Shown piece after piece: positions 60,701 through 64,000 of a DNA stretch of 64,000 bases. The notes under the pieces are model-generated. The model made no database searches, was not told where the DNA came from, and saw only the letters and a list, made by a program, of their open reading frames with translations. The DNA comes from Mycoplasma nasistruthionis (GTDB lineage: Bacteria; Bacillota_I; Bacilli_A; Mycoplasmatales; Metamycoplasmataceae), in assembly GCF_006228185.1 (NCBI RefSeq), contig NZ_CP040825.1, positions 310,001 to 374,000 of the forward strand, in the 5' to 3' direction. Both the position numbers and the translations under genes were made by a program. Numbering within the stretch: position 1 is the stretch's first letter; each line of letters opens with the position of its first letter.

Positions 60701-63111
60701 TTCAATGATTGCTTTAGCAGTTAGATCGGAAAATGAATAAGAAACATTACCATTTGCATCAGTTGATTTTTTGAAAGTTTTTGAAGTTCCAGTAATTTGT
60801 GGGTTTAAAGTTCCTGAGTCAGTATCAAATGAGTTAGCTAGGAATAAATCGCCTAATGCAACATTTCTTTCTTTTGCAGCATTAACCATTCCTTCAAAAC
60901 TTTGTAAGAATCTACGTTTTGGATTGTTTAACACTTCAAAAATATCTGCTTTAGGATTTGTTGAACCTCAAATATCAGCAGGATTTTCTAGTTCATAACC
61001 TGTTACTTTTCCGTTTTGGTCTAATTTACCAAATTTGAATTTTAGGAATTTACCATCTTCTTTATCTTGACCAATTGCATTAGCACGTTGAATTTCGATG
61101 TTAGTTCTAGCATCTAAGTAGTTTTTTAGTGCTTCAAATGAATAGAATGATGAATCAGAAGCTCCACCTCTAGTTGATAGCCCCCAACTAAAACAGCATT
61201 AGCAGTATCATTTCATGATTGACCTTGATCTAGTGTTAAGTGGTGTCCATATTCATGAGTTGCTACATATTTTAAGAAGTCTGTCGGAATTCCTTTAAAG
61301 CCAGGAACAAGAGCACCTAAAACTAAAGGTAATCCAATTCTGTCTGATTTTAAAAATCCTTTGTATGGACCATTTTCTAAAGTGTATTCATAAAATCCTT
61401 GGTCATTAACTTTTTTGGCAATGTGTGGACCATTTAAGTCTTTAACTAAGTGTGGATATTTTTCAATTACTTTATCAATTAAACCATTGTAAACTTCATT
61501 GTAAATTTGATATTTACGCGCAGCTAAACCTTTAATTGGATTTCCTTGTTTATCAACTAGTGAAATATCTTCTGGTGTATAGTCAGCAATAATTGGAGAA
61601 ATTGAACCAACATATCCGATTGCATCTTTGAATGCTTCAAAGTTTGCTGGACGGTAGTTATTTTGCTCGTTTGCTAAAAAGACATCAAGTAATTTTTCAC
61701 CATTTGGCGCATCATAATTAACTGTTAAGCTAAATCCATTTGCAAATTCTCTTTTTTCAACTGAGAAATTAGATACGGTTACTTGTTTAACTCTAGCACG
61801 TTGTTGTTCAACTGTTAAATCATCTAATTCAGAATTTGAATTTAATGCCTGCACAAATGAAGCATAATAGTGTCTGTTTCCGCTAGCATCATCAAAGATA
61901 AATATTTTTTCACCAATGTATGATGTGTAGTCGTAAAAGTCTAAGAAATGTTTTGTATTATCAGTAATTTCTTGAACAAAAGTTTGATAAGTTGTGTATG
62001 AACGACCTTGGAATAATGGCGCTCTTAAGTTGATTACTAATGGTTCATTTAATTTTGAATCATCAAAGTTAAATCTAACTGTAAATCTATTTTCATTTGT
62101 TCTTTCATCTTTTGAACTTACTGCTGAAACAATTGTTGCAGGTTTAAAGTTATCTAATGAAACAATTCCTGATTCTTCAAACTCTTGTGCATATTTGCTT
62201 TTAATTGCTTCAAACTGTTCAGCTGTTGTATTTAGTGGTAAAAATACAGTTTGATTTTCAATTGTACGAGCATCAGCATTTTGAGGTTGAGCTACTAAGA
62301 ATTTTTTGTTATTTAACTTAGCAGGAATAGTGATATTTAAGTAAGGTTCATTATTTGGCAGAATTGAAGAGTTTTTAACAGCTGAAGCAGTTGCTACAGA
62401 TTTTAAAAACTCGTCAACTATGTCTTTTGGTACTTCGCCTGAAAATGTTGAATATGTTAAAGCATCAGCAGCGTTTCCACGTCCGCTTAGTCCAGAATAC
62501 ATTGGTAATGAACCAAAAAATGCATCAGGGAAGAATTTGATTTCACTAACTTCTTTGTGTAGTGTAGAGTGAGAACCTAAAGTGATGGCATTACCGTTTT
62601 GTTCTACCCCCGGCACAATTCTGAAACTATCTAAGGTTAGTAAATCAGGACCTCATGCAACATTTTTAATAAATCAATTTGTAAAATCAACGAATTGCTT
62701 TGGATGTACAGCAAGAACGTATTCATCATAGAAACTGAATGATCCGTATCTTACTGATAAAACAAAAGATTCATTGTATCTGTTGTAATATTCATTAAAA
62801 AAGTCATCAAATGAATATTTTGTTTCAGGATCTGAAACAAAAGAATATTCTTGAGTATCATGATTTAAATTAGCAACCTTAACTTTTCTACGTGGGTCTA
62901 AAATCGCAATTTCAGGAGTTAATTTATCCCCTTCATAAATACGAGCATAGTTATTTGAAAAAAGATTTTTATCAACTGGAGCTGTTGGCCCTAATTTTTC
63001 ATCTGAGTTTTCAGCGTATGCAATTGCACTTCCAGCAACCACACCTGAAACAGCAGCTAAGATTCCTAAAGACATCAGTACTTTCCATTTTAATGATCAA
63101 TTTTTTATCAT
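57779..63111 (-). CDS. PDxFFG-type giant surface protein with HEYGHH metalloprotease motif, frameshifted
   Basis: A protein of about 1777 residues if one frameshift is repaired. The N-terminus is one hydrophobic helix without a lipobox Cys (SLGILAAVSGVVAGSAIAYA), so it is membrane-anchored or secreted. PDAFFG at about residue 195 is the family's naming motif. YVATHEYGHHLTLDQGQSW at about residue 615 has HExxH with an extra His, the zinc-binding helix of metallopeptidases. Just after it the frame breaks: one more G in the five-G tract 61181-61185 (C on +) turns GGY into VGGLSTRGGASDSSFYSFEAL and opens the remaining 1100 residues, which end at TAA 57779. Pieces on both sides are long and otherwise intact. 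It lies 14 bases before oppA. Confidence 0.82.
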
Positions 63112-63254
63112 AAGTACATCCTTTCGTTGTGTTTGTAAAATGTTTTTATATTAATTTATTAATATAATTTAAATTTTACCACAATATTACTGATTGGTTA
63201 GTTCTTTTTTAGTTCATTTCATTAAAGCTCTTATTTATTAAATGGAGGGAAAAA

Positions 63255-64000
63255 ATGAAAAAAACAGTCAAAATTATGCTGGTTTTTGCAACTTTTGGTT
63301 TAATAGCCACAAGTGCAGGGCTCGGTGGATACTTCATTTATCAAGCCAAAAATAGTGCTAAATCAGCTGACCTAAATAACCAAAATAACTTAAATAATTC
63401 AACTGATCCAAATAAAGAAACTAGAAAGATTTTGTTAAATGCTAATGAGAAACAACCTGAGATTTCTCCCATTAGTAACAATGAAATTAATCCTGATGAT
63501 CCTGTCAATAAATTTCTAAAGAAAGAAGTTCCTGAAAAGAAAGTTTTAAACTTAGCAGATGAAACAAAGCCCGTTTCAAACCCAAAAGTTCAAGATGACA
63601 CTAACCGCTTAAAAAGATTAACTTTTAATTCTAATCCTGTAAATAAAAGAGTAATTAATGATAGTCCAGAAACTGGTGAAAATGCTATGCCGGTTGCCAA
63701 GCCGCGCGGCGATGATGTTGATATAACTGAAATTCATCCAGGTCCTATTTTAGAAGAAGATGAAATAGTTCAACCTGATCCAAATACACACGTTTTAAAT
63801 AATATTAGCAACAATATTGATCGCTTTGAATTAAATGGTATTAGTGCAGAATTTATAGAAAGTAATATTAATTCTGACATGTCAACCTCACAAGAGTACA
63901 ATCAGAAAATGCTTAAGATTGACCAAAATGCAAGAGTTTTATGAAAATCTGCTCAAGCTATAGCTTTTGCTAGATCTAATCTTTATAGGCTAAATCCTTA
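63255..64000 (+). CDS. Membrane-anchored surface protein, 5' part
   Basis: An open frame running off the window, starting behind GGAGGG. The N-terminal hydrophobic segment (KIMLVFATFGLIATSAGLGG) lacks a lipobox and is followed by about 150 residues rich in Asn, Pro, Lys and Asp, then a more ordered part (LNNISNNIDRFELNGISAEF, KIDQNARVLWKSAQAIAFA). This plan of anchor, disordered stalk and folded head recalls the mycoplasma immunoglobulin-blocking (MIB/MIP) proteins, but no decisive motif is in view. It is divergent from the PDxFFG gene across a 143-base gap. Confidence 0.75.

Overview
The window is AT-rich and UGA is read as tryptophan throughout. Almost every long gene is interrupted by in-frame TGA at positions where its family has Trp, so all coordinates below read through TGA and stop only at TAA or TAG. 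UGA-Trp, a 16S-23S pair with no 5S or tRNA, many Cys-lipobox lipoproteins and the families present (PDxFFG protein, DUF2779 protein, MAGa7180-type nuclease, long OppA lipoprotein) point to a mollicute. It is most likely a Mycoplasmopsis species of the hominis group (relatives of M. bovis, M. agalactiae or M. synoviae). I cannot name the species.

Layout. 1-2856 (+): the mnmG 3' end, then a compact adenine methyltransferase / PD-(D/E)XK endonuclease pair, then rlmH. The endonuclease ends in a diverged second copy of the MnmG C-terminus, and both copies end in the same 21-bp repeat. 2898-7099 (-): era, cdd, ybeY, a membrane-anchored accessory protein and a C39-peptidase ABC exporter. 7204-9786 (+): rpiB, a DUF2188 protein, cls and ptsH. 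9879-11923 (-): a coiled-coil lipoprotein with a frameshifted signal peptide. 12193-15976 (+): the heat-shock set hrcA-grpE-dnaK with two CIRCE-like operators; GrpE carries an FKBP/trigger-factor-like N-terminus. 16096-20346 (+): a degenerate PGI-like protein, an RsuA-family pseudouridine synthase and two related lipoproteins, the first frameshifted. 20401-32292 (-): deoB, asnS, a YihY-type membrane protein, gatB-gatA-gatC, an RluA-family synthase, scpB, scpA, plsC, acpS and an unrecognised 553-residue protein. 32385-37253 (-): rRNA operon with promoter, processing stems and terminator. 37374-44368 (-): complete F1Fo ATP synthase operon. 44500-48852 (+): DUF2779 nuclease, dNMP-kinase-like protein, YqaJ/MAGa7180-type nuclease. 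48877-57764 (-): lipoprotein and oppF-D-C-B-A. 57779-63111 (-): a 1.8-kilocodon PDxFFG surface protein with HEYGHH. 63255 to the end (+): start of another surface protein.

Functional reading. The window mixes housekeeping genes (tRNA amidation, chromosome segregation, lipid synthesis, ATP synthase, heat shock) with surface and nutrient-capture genes. deoB, cdd and rpiB fit nucleoside and pentose use, and Opp with the HExxH surface protein fits peptide scavenging. The PGI-like protein has lost most PGI active-site motifs, which would suit a non-glycolytic lifestyle.

Single-base frameshifts occur in asnS, gatB, atpG, the PDxFFG gene and two lipoprotein genes, nearly all at or next to short homopolymers. 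Three are in genes expected to be essential, so consensus errors are the first explanation to exclude. No tRNA gene, CRISPR array, transposase or prophage was seen. Stretches between genes are short; the longest (11924-12192, 32293-32465, 37158-37373) hold promoters, operators, terminators or rRNA processing sequences.
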